Shown: positions 37,401 through 49,147, numbered from the stretch's first letter. The stretch is 64,000 bases of DNA from Stratiolaelaps scimitus (GCA_019614645.1 JABWDB010000007.1:1550001-1614000); one strand, 5' to 3'. Notes: generated by a model from the sequence alone, not told the origin. Program-made: numbers and translations.

Positions 37401-40400
37401 GTATGTATAAAGCGACCTTGTTGTTTATTCTATCATTATGTATAGGCCAGCCATGTTGAACGTAAATTATATTAGATTGAAGTCAAGTGACTCTTGAATC
37501 GCAAAGCGTTCACCTGCTGACCATATGAGAACGTTGACTAGCGCAGCTCCCGGGAGGCAAATCCGTGTTTGTGATACCGACTGAGACGTAAATTGCCAGA
37601 AACATCTAGAATCTAGAAATGCAAAGCTAGACAATTAAAGTAACAACGTGTAGACATAATACACTGTACGCTGATTATGAATGTAAATGCTGATTTTTGC
37701 CGAACCCCTTGAGCCTTGCTCGTTCGTTCCCTCTCAGCAATTGCCAGTTACCGGAAGTTTCCAGCATCGGATCGTGTTTAGTACCTGTCTAACTAGCTTA
37801 GTTGGTTATAATCAAGATATTTTACAGTAACTGTATTATCTATCATAATAGAAATTACCTTTATTCCAATTACAGCACTTAATTGTCTGGAGGTCAAGCG
37901 GCCACCATCAGGTAGGTGGTGTTCATCTTTCACAGCCTATGCTCTGCCACCCTTCGCATGTGTTGATGAAAGCACCGCTGCTGTTGATACTACTGTTGCA
38001 GTTCTTTTTTCTGTTGTTGGTCCTGCCGCTGACGGTGCCCGCACATCTCATTGTCGTTGGTCGATGGCGAGCTGTCGATGGTGATGACGATTAGAAGAAG
38101 GCTCCTTTTCCTCTTCAGCGAAACCCCAGAGCCAGAGAGTAGCCGCCGACTAAATCGCGAATGATGTTACATGCCGTGTAGTCTTCGACACTTAAGATTC
38201 TCTTCGCCCCCCTCTCTCTCTCTCTTTCTCCGAGATAAGCCATCAAAATGACGTTTCATATAGCGCACGGACAGAGGCCATCGGCGTTGTCCGTCCAGCG
38301 ATACCGAACGCATATTCGAGCTGTCGTATAAGATCCTTAGCCTCCACGACGCCCGGCAGCTCTTCCGTCGCCACTTTGGTGCGTTCCCACCATTATATTG
38401 ATGTCATTGTTGTTCGTTGTTGCTATTTGTAGACGATTGGCACTCGGAAATGAAGGGAGACGAAAAAAGAGCCCGTAAAACAAAGCAAATGTGATATCGG
38501 AACATGAGGCCAAGTCCGGAACATTGTGGATGTCCCTCGTATGCTTCGAGTACCGTAAATAGAAGCGTTTTATTTACAATTTTTTTTACTTGCAGTATTA
38601 ATAATAATAATAACAATATGGTGGGAATTACTTGACAGATGTGAGCCAGTTTTAATACAGGGACATGGAACTAGTAGAGACTAGTACGGGATAGCAAAAA
38701 CTGATTTCTTTTTATATCGGGCGAAGGCTCGGGGTGCTTCGGGAATACATGAGGTACATACGTGACTCCGCTTTAATGACTAGCGTGGGAGTCACAAACC
38801 CATTCAGTAAACCTAGGTTAGCCCCACATTCAAGGCACGCAAATTGATAGGCATTATTTCGATGTCATGGAAATCAGAAAAAAAGGGAATCTCTCAAGTA
38901 TAAAACCTCCTATCTGTGGCCAGTCGTTTGACCTAAAGTTGGTGCGTGTCGAGTACTTTCGCGCTGGACGTCTGTATTCAATGTATGACACATAACATAC
39001 GTATACTATTAATCTCATACGATCGTTGGTGAAGCTATGAAAGCGAGTTAAAGCTACGACTTAGCCAACGATTTATTAGAAAGCCGATTTAAAAAGGAGC
39101 TACAAAAATGTTGTCCATTTGAATATTTTTTTTCTCGTGCCTTCTGCTAAATTTGCTTGAGTGTGCTTCCAATTTAGGAAGAGACATAATCAATCAATAA
39201 TCTACTCGTCGCTTATTAAGCAGTTTTACATTTGAAAGATGACCGCATCTTAGCGACAGTTGTCAACGGATCGCGCATCGTCTTCGTTAAGCAGGGCCAT
39301 CGAGTTCTTTGAGTGAATCAGTTTTGAACGTTTCCAAAGCGTTGCTGCCTTTAAGGCTACTATCGTTTTTTGCTTATCGCGAACGGAGGGTTCTTTGCAT
39401 CGGACATTGGTTTTCGGCTCGACAATTTAATATGATTTAGTTACTACCAAGGGTTACTCCATTGAATTTATACTGTGACAACCCCGAGGAATGACTGAGA
39501 ATCCGCTATCTGCGACGGCCAAGATCAATCATAGACACAATATAGGATAATTCTAAGTCGAGTGGCTATGATAGGCTCATAGGTCCATAAGCAGTCGGCA
39601 ATTACCAGGGTGCGCCGATCATGACCGTGAGAGCTATGCCTGTATGCAGCTAAACTAAAAATGTTTATATATTTTTTTTAATTAAAAAAAATTAATTTAA
39701 TTTTTTTTTTTTGGTTGGCATTTTATTTGTATTGACACGGCGCTCTCCGCCTGTATGTCCCAGATGGGTGAGTGGATAGATCATTTGGAGAGTCAGTCCT
39801 GATACGAAGCAATGCGGTACATCGCACCGAACCGCAGGCGTACGTGGATGAGGACGTTAGCACATTATGAAGACAACTCGAAGCGCACCGCACCGGGCCT
39901 TGGTTTTTCGCGGACTTGTTAGTCCGCCTATATTCTTAGTTGGTGGTTGGGGAGGGTGATTTTATTTAAACAGTAAATATCAATAGTTAATCTAACCAAT
40001 GTTGCGACATGTTTTATTTCATTCATCGTTAATTCGCAGGCTGAGAAGTGTCTATGCATCGATTTCTCTCTCTCTATAAAGGTGTCATACAATTTATTGA
40101 GCCGGCCAAGCTCAATTTCACTGTCTACGCTGCCGCCGCCCTTACTGCAGATACCACCCGGGCACTTGCTGTTGGCGTTCTTGTTGACGTATTTTTGTGA
40201 TGAATATGTTTCGCCGAGACACAGGTCAGTCTGTGCTGCTATCGCTGCCGTTACTGCTGCTGTCATAACTGTGCATGTGCGTGTAAGTATCCAGCTCGCT
40301 GGCTACACGAATCACTTCAATTGACTGCGTAGATATTATATCATGTGTGAGTGTCCATTCGCCTTCGTTGTCAATCTACAGCGTTTCAAACTTTCTAAAA

Positions 40401-41340
40401 ACCATCTCTCACTACATCTTTTTCATTTCAGCCTGTTTTCCTCGATGGCCCGGTTTGACTGCCCTTCTGTCTCTCTCCGGCCCAATCTGATCCACTAGCA
40501 ATCTGTACGGCAATCCGCTGACGTGACACGCTGATGCCGTTGCTCTTTGTCTGCTGTTACGTTACTCGATAACCCGGCTGGGGTGTATAGGGGATGTCCC
40601 GCCGGGCCAACACCGGTACAGACGCCGTGGATCACTTCACGGGCCGCTCGCCGGTGCGGGCGGCGACTCGGGGCAAGCCATCGCTGCTTTCTGCCCCTGG
40701 TGCTGCTGTTGCTGCTGCAGAACTGGTCGGTCGGCGTGTGTCAGTTGGTGATGCTGTAGTCTTTCGATGGCAACGTGTAGGTCAGTGATCGCGCTCAACG
40801 TCATCCCGGTGTTGAATTGTGACGTCGCTGTACCCACTTGACGGGGTCAGTATGACCGTCATATCACACTCCACACCAAATCACGCTACCCGGCAAACGT
40901 TGTTTGGGGACGACGCGCGAGAATAAAGAAATGCTTTCAGGGCCCCTTTTTTTGACATAGATAATTAAATAAATACTTCACGAGGTGGCCAGATTGAGTG
41001 GCTTCGATGGGTGAACGTGAATTCCTGCATCACAGGCACAAACGTCGGAACGATTTGCACCTAGACAGCTCCAAATATCTGAGCGATTAGGGGCCCTTTC
41101 TTAGTGCTGGTGTAGTTAGAATTTGTTGTTATTATTATCTGCATCACCCTTGGATTCTATCAACCAGCTCCCGAACCATTTGCTCAAACAAAACAGTAAA
41201 TACTGCGCGACAGTTGCCGTTGAGTAGCTCAAAGGCTTTTTTTTAAGTAAGAGACAATGAGTTTGTTTTTTTTAAGAGGTCATACTGCTACTGTTTATTC
41301 ATACACTAATTAGGAATTAGGTGGGGAGGGGGATTAGTTA
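34490..41340. other. Non-coding, no recognisable gene
   Basis: There are almost no open frames above 110 codons. An AT microsatellite lies at 36,145-36,162 and an A/T homopolymer-rich patch at about 39,665-39,715. A 112-codon minus frame (39,928-40,266) overlaps GCT/CTG-rich DNA and has no domain. The GC-richer 40.5-40.85 kb part has a short CTG run and frames open on both strands, but no supportable product. Confidence 0.5.
36145..36162. repeat. (AT)n microsatellite
   Basis: A short uninterrupted TA tract of about 18 bp. Confidence 0.85.
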
Positions 41341-41344
41341 GTGA

Positions 41345-41625
41345 CCTAGGCCGAGGCCGACATTGTCCCGAGGAAGGCGATGGCATTTTTTGCCTCCCTG
41401 CACAGCGAAGGAGAGGCGTTGCAGAAGGAAAGATCCTGTGTGCTTGTGCGCGGTGGCGCGGATCAGCCTAGGGTGGATCCCTTCGAGGAAGTTTGCAGTA
41501 AGGGGGCCGTGTCCGCCTAAGGTTGCAAATGTAAGGGGGGAAAAGAGGTGGGTTGCCTGGAGTGCGGCGTACTTCCGTAGCTTGGCCCGTTCTGCACGGG
41601 CTACTACGTAACCAGGGGTGGTTGC
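41345..41625 (-). mobile_element. Decayed LINE ORF2 C-terminus
   Basis: The minus strand reads a run typical of the extreme C-terminus of many animal LINE ORF2 proteins. It has an Arg/Lys-rich helix (RAERAKLRKYAALQ), a central TFATLGGHGPLTANFLE-like block (where intact relatives read F.VETLG..G.....F...) and the terminal FLLQRLSFAVQGG block (relatives: QRISVAIQRGNA). A shorter, more decayed version of that last block is present in the cuticle-gene spacers near 48.05, 54.05 and 60.08 kb, where it reads RLSSAIQEGNAIA. No upstream RT is attached here. Confidence 0.55.
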
Positions 41626-43024
41626 ACAATGGTGGCTACCTCAAACACGATAGACTAACAAGGTCTAAACTAACCTACTTTCAGGCCAGTTGTACGAAAC
41701 CACATGGACATGTGCTATTTCACAATGTTTGTGATATACCCTCTCAATTGTCAAACATATTGGCTTATTGTTGGCATTTCCTTTGTTATGATTTCCAAAA
41801 TTCCATGGAGGCTGGCAACATTCACTATTTTTCACTCATTGGGGTGATTGTGTATTGACCTTTTTAGCTGTCATGGGACGTTTTAATCGTTAGTTAGGGT
41901 GGGGGAGGCCAACTTTTGTTTTGCGTAGTACGCCTTGAAGCGCAACCTCATGATAAAGGATACGGTCTGAGCGAATTATCGCAAACCAGCCTGCCTGGTT
42001 GCTGTTCATATGAAAAACATAGTTCTCTTGCCACTGACCTGCTCAACACTTCGAGTGAGCTCTTCACGCTGGCTCAATCATTAAAGTATCTTGGTGAAGT
42101 TTCGCGATCTACCACCACGACGGCCTCGGCTGTTATTTCTTGAGTTGAGGAAGTAACGACGAAGCCTCAGCGCATTTCCAAGTCTCGGATGTACGATCTA
42201 CAAAGAATACCACGACAGCTGACTGCAATAATTGCCCTGGCGACCTCTCGAGCCAGACTGCGCTGTATCCGGTGTATGGGAGCCTGTTCACGAACCTGTG
42301 CCTATTCCTATCTGTGGTCAGATCCTACGATACATCCTATGATGATTCTGCCCAAAGCTTAATTTATCAGCCGACGCGTGTAGACGAAATATATGTAGAT
42401 AATCGCTGTAATGACGCCACAGGCGACAGGATAGTGATCAACGGTATCAGGACGAGCAAGGCCCAGAGTCGGCGACAAGACTTTCAGAGCGCACACACAT
42501 GAACTCGAAACATAACCCTAACAATACTATGTTGCGAAGTTGGCAGTGCATTGAATACAACAAATGTACGAACAAATCGAGCTTTCCCGCACAAACATGT
42601 ATCGTATGTGGCCTTGAGCGCACACTCATAACAGTGTACTATCTGCTATCGCCCACCGGTTCGTGCATTAAAGGATCACTCTTGACTCTATCTTCCTTTG
42701 TGTATATAGGTAGTGCAGTAGACATGGCATCTTTGTGTTTCGAGACACAATCGATTGTGAAGTGCATCCGCCTGTGTGCCACATCCTGTGCAGTAAGAAA
42801 TCCTTTAGTTTTGCCTCGCTCGATGAAGTTCTGAAAGCTTTTGTTTTGAAGACCTGTCAATGTAATTTGTACATAGACACTTTTGTGTCTGCTAATGTTG
42901 TTTTGTTTTTAGTTTAGTTGATTTTTTGCTTATTCTTCTTCTTCTTGTCGGCTCATTATTTATTCCACTGCATCAGTATAGACATTTGACAGCTGCTCGA
43001 CGGGAGGGTCAGTCATCACCGTAG
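41626..43024. other. Non-coding left flank of the cuticle-gene array
   Basis: No gene is recognised. The sequence becomes recognisably homologous to the later units at about 43,025 (GGCGTCAGGGTCCAACACC), so the left edge of the amplified block is placed there. The upstream spacer elements of the other units are absent from this side. Confidence 0.6.
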
Positions 43025-43312
43025 CGGCGTCAGGGTCCAACACCAGAACGGTGGAAAGGATCTCATCACATCAATCCCTGGTGCTGTATTGCGCGAGGAC
43101 CCCCAGAATTATAATGTAGTAACGAAAAATACGAGCCATCTATATATGTAGATGGACAGACACCAGTGCTGTATAGCGATTGCGGACGGCTACTATACTG
43201 ATGTATCAAGGGTTCATCCGAAAAATGTTGAAAGGGAAGTAACACCAAGCTACTTTGGGGAGAATAACCCTCAGATACAGTTCTACCATGAAGCGTTGAA
43301 CAAGTGAGGGTG

Positions 43313-43345
43313 TATATAAGATGTGGGAACCCCGTGTCAGAGGGC
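43313..43345 (+). promoter_or_regulatory. Core promoter of cuticle gene copy 1
   Basis: TATATAAG (43,313-43,320) is followed by an arthropod-type initiator GTCAGA, whose A (43,339) lies 26 bp after the first T of the TATA box. All four copies keep the same pair at the same spacing. The predicted 5' UTR (43,339-43,527) has no ATG before the start codon. Confidence 0.7.
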
Positions 43346-43527
43346 ACAGCTAGTCGGGCATAGTCTGAATACGATTGAAACGAGTCACTGGAAGGAGTTG
43401 CTGTCTAGTGCGCCTTCCGTATCTGCATCGTTAGCAACGTTTGCCGAGCACTGTGGATACTTCAAGTTGAGTGTGAAATTTCGACGAATAGTTTCAGGAG
43501 TACCCCGCCATCTCCAGGTGTTTAACG

Positions 43528-45691
43528 ATGGTAAGCATCATCTGACTGGCGTCTGAGCTGATTAGCAAAGGCTGCCGAACGTAGGCGCACCTCATAAGAG
43601 AAACACTTTGTGTCCTTGTACGAGCCCTCGTGGTATTGTCATGACGGATTATGCAGAGTAGGATAAATAACTGTACCACGTTTTTTGCTTTTATGCTTTA
43701 CCTGGTTACCGTCGTTAATGCTAACAGTAGCCTCCATTTATGCATTCTGTTTGTTTATATGTTTTAAGTACTGACTATATTGTCTTTGCTTTGGTATCTC
43801 GTCAATTTTCGGTCGCAATGAAAGAGCATGTTATAAAAATGTTTGAATGACCTTCTGTCGATAATCGCGGCAAATATTTGAGGTAACAAATAAACACAAA
43901 AGTGAATAAGCAAAATATATTTTTGATCGCATTAACAATTGGTTTGTGGATTTTTTAAAATAAAGATTTTTTTATATTTAGGAACTTATCGGTGCTGCCA
44001 AGATCGAATCTATTGGGTATCCTATGCCGTATGTCCACTGTTCCTCACTTTTATACCGAGACAAAATTCTATTGAATCAAATGTGCCTTAATAGTGAAAC
44101 TGAGGTCTGAAGCCTTTTTTATTCCTCGTTGTCTGCCTGGAACCCCTTGGAGGACCACTGACTTCGAGTGGTTTGCAACAAACCACAAACGTATGGGTTT
44201 ATCTTACCTTTGAATTTCTATTTCAGCGAGTGTTTGTAGCAATTCTTCCGTTGCTGTTGATGTCGGGCGGTGCCCTAGCGAAGGCGGCAGGCTATGGCGG
44301 AGGTCCTTCCAGTGGAGGTGCCGAGGACTTTGAGGAGGGTATTGGAGGAGGTCACCATGCCCCAAGCGCCCAACAGGCCCATGCTAATGCTGGAAATGCT
44401 GTCGATACATCTGCGCCAACTCACGGTGGATACTCAAATAAGCCAGCATTCCAACCCAGCTATGGACAGGGAGGCGCCTCAAGAGGACACCACAGTGGCG
44501 GAGCTACTGGGGGTGCATATAGTGCTCCTGCAGCTGCGTCTCGACCTAGTTATGCATCGCAAGGACAAGTGAAGCCTCAGGGTGGCTATGGTGGTGGTGC
44601 TTCATACGGAGGAGCTTCTCAAGGCGGCTATGGCGGTGCTAATGGAGGCTCTAGTGGATACCAGGCGCCTGCGTCTGCTCCGGCTTATGGAGGCGGACAC
44701 GGCGGGTCTGGAGGCTACGGAGGAGCTGGTGGTCATGGAGGAGCTGGCGGTCAGGGAGGCGCTGGAGGTCACGGTGATGGAGGCCACGGATGGGAGCCCT
44801 ACTCATTCTCGTATGCCGCTGAGGATGCTGAGGGCTCACACTCGCACAGTGCTCAAGGGGATGCTCAAGGCAGAGTGACTGGAGAATACACCATTCAGCT
44901 GGCCGACGGAAGGTCTCGAACAGTCAAGTGAGTCATCTTTATATTCTATTACTTGAAAAACTAGCTTCACCATTCTTAACAATCTTCTTCTTCACAAGAT
45001 TACCTTCCGACCATATTTTCCTTTCATGACGTCGATTTAATATGTATATAAATGTTTAGTTTCTACTTGCCGTTGACATGGTACTTAACATTCATTTAAG
45101 CTTGATCCATAGAGAATAGCTTCCAGTCTAAGATCAAACGAAATGTACTACCAGATGTTCCAACTACCACGTCAAACCACATATTTATATGATATAAAGA
45201 CCTTACACATATTTGTATTTGTCCTTTTCATCAGGTACACAGCTGACGAAAACGGTTATCGTGCTGATATTGTGACGAACGAGCTCGGAACCGAGTCGAA
45301 GAACCCCGCCGATGTCACGATCCAGTCCTCTGCACCAACTGGTGAAGAAGCTGCCTATCAATCGGGCGGTGCCGGCAGTGGTGGATCATATGGCGGTGCA
45401 GCGGCTTCAGCGGGTCAGTCCTACGATAGCCAATCCTACGCGAAATCACAGCCATTCTCGCAGTCTAATTCGTTCTCTTCGGGATCCACTGGAGCTTACT
45501 CCCAGCCGGGGGCTGGAGGATCTTCTCATGGACAGCAAGGACAGCACTCGCAGCCATCATATTCAGGCGGTCATAGCGATGCAGGATCCGATCACCATGG
45601 GGGATCTCATGGCGGAGCTGAAGCAGGAAGCCACCATTCTGAGCCCCAAGAGCAGACACCTAGGCGCAGAAATAAGCCCTCCTACGGATAA
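43528..45691 (+). CDS. Cuticle protein, R&R chitin-binding, copy 1 (386 aa)
   Basis: A structural protein of the exoskeleton: secreted, then bound to chitin through the Rebers-Riddiford domain. Coding exons are 43,528-43,530, 44,227-44,927 and 45,235-45,691. Exon 1 ends with the ATG itself (ATG|gtaagc). Intron 1 (696 bp) ends TTTCAG, and intron 2 (307 bp, gtgagt...tcatcag) splits Lys235. Residues 1-19 form a signal peptide (RVFVAILPLLLMSGGALA, cleavage likely after ALA). Residues 20-188 are Gly/Tyr/Ala/His-rich with GGYGG and GGHGGAGG repeats. The R&R domain spans about 189-265 (GWEPYSFSYAAEDAEGSHSH through DGRSRTVKYTADENGYRADI and TNELGTESKNPADV). The tail is Ser/Gln/His/Gly-rich and ends RRRNKPSYG. 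The tiny first exon was chosen because it is the first ATG after the TSS in every copy and completes the signal peptide. Confidence 0.85.
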
Positions 45692-46485
45692 ACAACGGAT
45701 ATAGTCCGAGAAGTATTACCGTTACAATTTTTATGCAGGATTAGTATGCTACGTGCATTAAAGTTGATCATTACAGGTGATGAATCCAGTGATGCACCTA
45801 CTCAAAAGCTATGCATCTTTCCTATAATGAAGTTCCCAATTGCTGGGAATTTCTTTTTATATTTTAAAATGTGGATGTTTGAATGGCTTTATTATCCGAG
45901 AGTGACGCTGATTGTATTTGTTGTCCCTGGTTGTGGAAAACCGATGCATGCGGCTCCCATGTATCCCTCCGCAGGGGTACTACAACAAACCTACAGGGAA
46001 TTGTCCAAGTCGATAGGACGCCAGCGTGTCATTTCGATATGAGATCATTCACTTTCTCTTATTCATGTCCAACATCAGATATCCAAATGTTCGTCTATGT
46101 CGTCCAGTGGAATTTGACCGAGTTACAAATGGGTGCCTGCAGTTGTCAGCGTATAATATCTCTAACCATTCATCTTCCCCTGTGTATACATACATATCTC
46201 ATATGTGTTTGGACTGTATTTCGTGCGTCATCATCCTGTTGTATGTGAGCGTGTCTCCGGTTAAGTAATGGCTTGCTGCACGGAGGGCTTTGTCGATTAT
46301 GGGAAAATGCCTTATGAGAAACTAAAACCGTTAGATGGAACTTCAATCAGCTGTCCCGAATTATCTTAACCGAAGGAGCCCTCGTCATTTTGACTATCCT
46401 TAACCCATTATGAATTGATGAAGAGCTAAAACGTGAATCTAGAAAAAGTAGAATTTAGCTATTTATTTTGCGAAAATGCCTGATT

Positions 46486-46515
46486 ATATATATATATACA
46501 TTATATATACGCGTG
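46486..46515. repeat. (AT)n tract in the 3' UTR of copy 1
   Basis: TATATATATATA, ACATT, then ATATATAC, just upstream of the poly(A) signal. Equivalent tracts occur in copies 2 (about 52,250) and 3 (about 58,247). Confidence 0.8.
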
Positions 46516-46540
46516 AATGTTTTATGTTGATGTGTCGAGA

Positions 46541-46546
46541 AATAAA
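46541..46546 (+). promoter_or_regulatory. Poly(A) signal of copy 1
   Basis: AATAAA lies 850 bp past the stop codon, in the context GTCGAGAAATAAAACC. It is kept at the same relative place in copies 2 and 3, whereas nearer variants (ATTAAA near 45,757) are not conserved. This implies a 3' UTR of roughly 870 nt. Confidence 0.5.
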
Positions 46547-46998
46547 ACCTACGAGCTTCTGCTATTGTTCGGCATGAACTTCGATCGTGTACTTATGTAC
46601 AACTAATTAGTTACTGATAGCCTTGCTAGTTTGTGAAAACTTTGGGACTTTTCACTTTAGGTTGCGTATCAAACTTACTCATTGTGGACTGTAAGGTTTT
46701 CTATATTTTTAACAGGGGTTTCGATTGACGACAAGCTTTTCTGTCGTTATGCCCAGAATTGGATCAAATTTGGCGAACTTCCACGAAACAGTCTAGCCAT
46801 AGTTTTTACACTTGGACTTCTGATCTCTTAGTGCTTTTTCCAATGAGGAGGCGAAATCTCATAAAAGCCATCCCAGTCATTCCGTGATTCAGATTCGCCA
46901 GGTCTTTCACTCTAATAAAGGTTTCTCAACTGATGACTGACTGTCACTCTCGTCTCTCTTACGTCGACTCCTCCCGGATCTTGAACCACTTGGCAGTG

Positions 46999-47420
46999 TT
47001 TTTTGTGGGAGAGCTTTAAGGCCAAAATGCTTAATGGAAACCGGGGTTCGCCGTTAGGCGTTATTTACCACTGTGATGTCGGACTCACTAAAAGTCTTGG
47101 AGCTCGAAAACTTAGTCCGTGGTTTGGAACTTATTTAATTATGGGCCAACTAATGCGTTAATTCCTATTGGTCCTATATCCTATTCCTATTGGTTCATCC
47201 TCTTGCCGAGTTCTCCGCCTCTTGAGACGCCCCTTGATCCCGAGCGAGATATGATTTCTATTCCCCTAAACCTGACCGCGCACCAACGCCTGGCCTACGT
47301 GACTGTTCCCGCGCACCAACGCCTGGCCTACGTGACCGTTCCCGTCTCCTGTGACTAACTGTGTTAGGTCGTAAGGGAGCTCCCACGGTCAGCTGGCTCG
47401 ATCCCGTCATGAATCACTCG
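46999..47420 (-). mobile_element. LINE 3' remnant in spacer 1, knuckle region deleted
   Basis: The minus-strand poly-A (plus T run 46,999-47,004) and 3' UTR match the elements in spacers 2 and 3. The stretch that encodes the zinc-knuckle there (about 53,060-53,355) is missing here. In its place are two tandem 33-bp copies beginning GCGCACCAACGCC (47,278-47,343). The sequence rejoins at TCCCGTCTCCTGTGACTAAC, where the minus strand encodes the LTQLVTGDG-like block. Confidence 0.6.
47278..47343. repeat. 33-bp tandem duplication unique to spacer 1
   Basis: GCGCACCAACGCCTGGCC...GTTCCC occurs twice head to tail with one or two changes. Spacers 2 and 3 have a single copy followed by different sequence. 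Confidence 0.9.
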
Positions 47421-48004
47421 GCAGGAGCTGATTCGTTCAGGAGGGGACTCACGGGACAGATATCAGCCGGCTTCAATATCTGCCACTGGTTTCTAATGAG
47501 CGTACACCAAACATTTCATTCACCGATAATTGACCTTAATTAATGTCCACACGGGCGTTCTTGTTTGTTGCATATGAGGGTTGACACACATTTTGCACAA
47601 CGTTGTGGCTGGCTAGCATTACTGTACCACATGGGATACAATACCAAAGGAAGTTTTTATAGAAAAAAATATTTGGCCTTCTACAATTAACCGAACCCAC
47701 TTGAGCAGTAGACTGACGCAATACTCAATAGGCGTTACCGACTATCGGTCAGAACTAAATCAGGATATTTCACGTTGTTTTTTATGGGATGGGTATTGGA
47801 AGCTTTGACGTTTCCTGCAAGCTTCAGGAAGACGATCATATTGTTGTACCAGTGAACTCAGGGGCAGTCTCTTTAATATTCCAAGAAGCCTTTACCTCTC
47901 AAGTGCTCCCATTATGTTGCGCGATGACGAAATATTAAATATTAATATTTATTTATGATATTATTTATTTAAGTAAATGTTAGCTCAACAAGAAGTAAAT
48001 ATTC
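47421..48004. other. Spacer of unit 1, no gene
   Basis: This non-coding spacer is shared with units 2 and 3. A 75-codon plus-strand frame open in units 2 and 3 (53,580-53,807 and 59,604-59,831) is not preserved at its start in unit 1 and matches no family I know. An AT-rich self-complementary patch (AAATATTAAATATTAATATT) lies near 47,931-47,950. Confidence 0.55.
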
Positions 48005-48145
48005 AATAATTAGTGACAGTGTCAGGCCGATGCCGTCATGGTCGTAAGGGAGGCGATGGCATTGCCTTCCTGAATAGCGGAAGAAAGGCGCTAAAGAAGG
48101 AAGGATCCTGCCAGCTTGTCCCCGGTGGCGCGGATCATGAATATT
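48005..48145 (-). mobile_element. Second LINE C-terminal remnant, spacer 1
   Basis: The minus strand reads GSFLL, a stop, then RLSSAIQEGNAIASL. This is the last conserved block of LINE ORF2 proteins (FLLQRISVAIQRGNA-like), with one stop codon. The plus-strand DNA (GGCGATGGCATTGCC...GGATCCTG...GGTGGCGCGGATCA) aligns with 41,370-41,465, so both derive from the same repeat family. Confidence 0.5.
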
Positions 48146-48699
48146 GCTCCCAATATTTAGCAGTATCCAGATGTGTGACGTAGTGTTAATAGTTCGCACG
48201 AACATCGAAAAAAAGTTGACCTCCATTGAAGTTCAGTGATGTAGATGTAAGAACTCGTTCGGGTTTTTCATTTTCCATCCCGCCTGGTTACGTTTCTCGA
48301 ACAGTCGAAGTTCAACTTCACGTCTTAATTATTGTGTCATATGAAATTTCATCGAATCAAGTTTCAGAAGAGCAGTAGCTTCAGAAGTCCAGTAAATTTG
48401 GGGCAATGCCCTGGCAGAGAAGATACAAAGCGAAAAAGCTAAGCATTAGAAGGTTCTTAGATTTGCAGTTCCCCAAGGTAACCTTGATTTCGACGCTGTC
48501 CAAGGCTGGGTTAATTGGACGCTCGGCACAATAAGACCTTGCACGGCCCAACCATGTCTGGAGGGGCAAGGAGGCCGGCAGGAGGGTGAATAGGTCACTA
48601 GCCGCCCCTGCAAACCCTGGCTTAGAGCAACACAAGAAAGGTCCAGTCCATACGAGGTCCAAGGCTTTACTCAGTGGGGGTCTCACAGTATCCCGGTGA

Positions 48700-48855
48700 C
48701 TAACTCAGAAGTGAAATCCTGTGCCCATTATGGATTTTGCCTTCAACTTATTAAAAAAGAAAAAAAAGTGGATTTGGAGACGCTAAGTGCGAAACCACAA
48801 ATATCGACTATGTCTCATGTGTCTCTGGGACTACGAGGAATTCAACTACGGAAGT
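48700..48855 (+). mobile_element. Possible piggyBac-like transposase C-terminus, spacer 1
   Basis: Across two plus-strand frames the DNA reads KKKKK..., then KCETTNIDYV, then LMCLWDYEEFNYG. The order resembles the cysteine-rich C-terminal domain of piggyBac-type transposases (KR..T..KCETC...LC...CFEEYH). It is frameshifted and short, and no catalytic region is seen. The same remnant lies in spacers 2 and 3. Chance resemblance cannot be excluded. Confidence 0.25.
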
Positions 48856-49147
48856 GTCACTCGCTCCCGCATTGGCGCCAGGGTCCAACACCAGAACGGT
48901 GGAAAGGATCCCATCACATCATCCCTGGTGCTGTATTGCGCTTGGACCCCCAGAAATATAATTCAGTGACGAAAAATACGAACCATGGATGGACGGATGC
49001 CAGTGCTGTATAACGACCGCGGTCGGCTGCTTCTGATGTATGAAGGGTTCATCAAAAAAATGTTGGAAGGGAAATAACACCAAACTACATTGAGGAGAAT
49101 AACCCTCATACACAGTTCTACCATAAAGCGTTGAACAAGTGAGGGTG

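Noticed and set aside
44173..44226. In-frame extension of copy 1 exon 2 from a TTG codon
   Set aside because: It is intron sequence ending in a polypyrimidine tract and CAG acceptor, and it has no ATG.
44294..44878. Alternative-frame ORFs over the exons (plus 44,294-44,572 and 44,582-44,878, and minus-strand equivalents in each copy)
   Set aside because: They are shadows of the Gly-rich repeat coding sequence. The R&R domain, signal peptide and splice sites all support a single frame.
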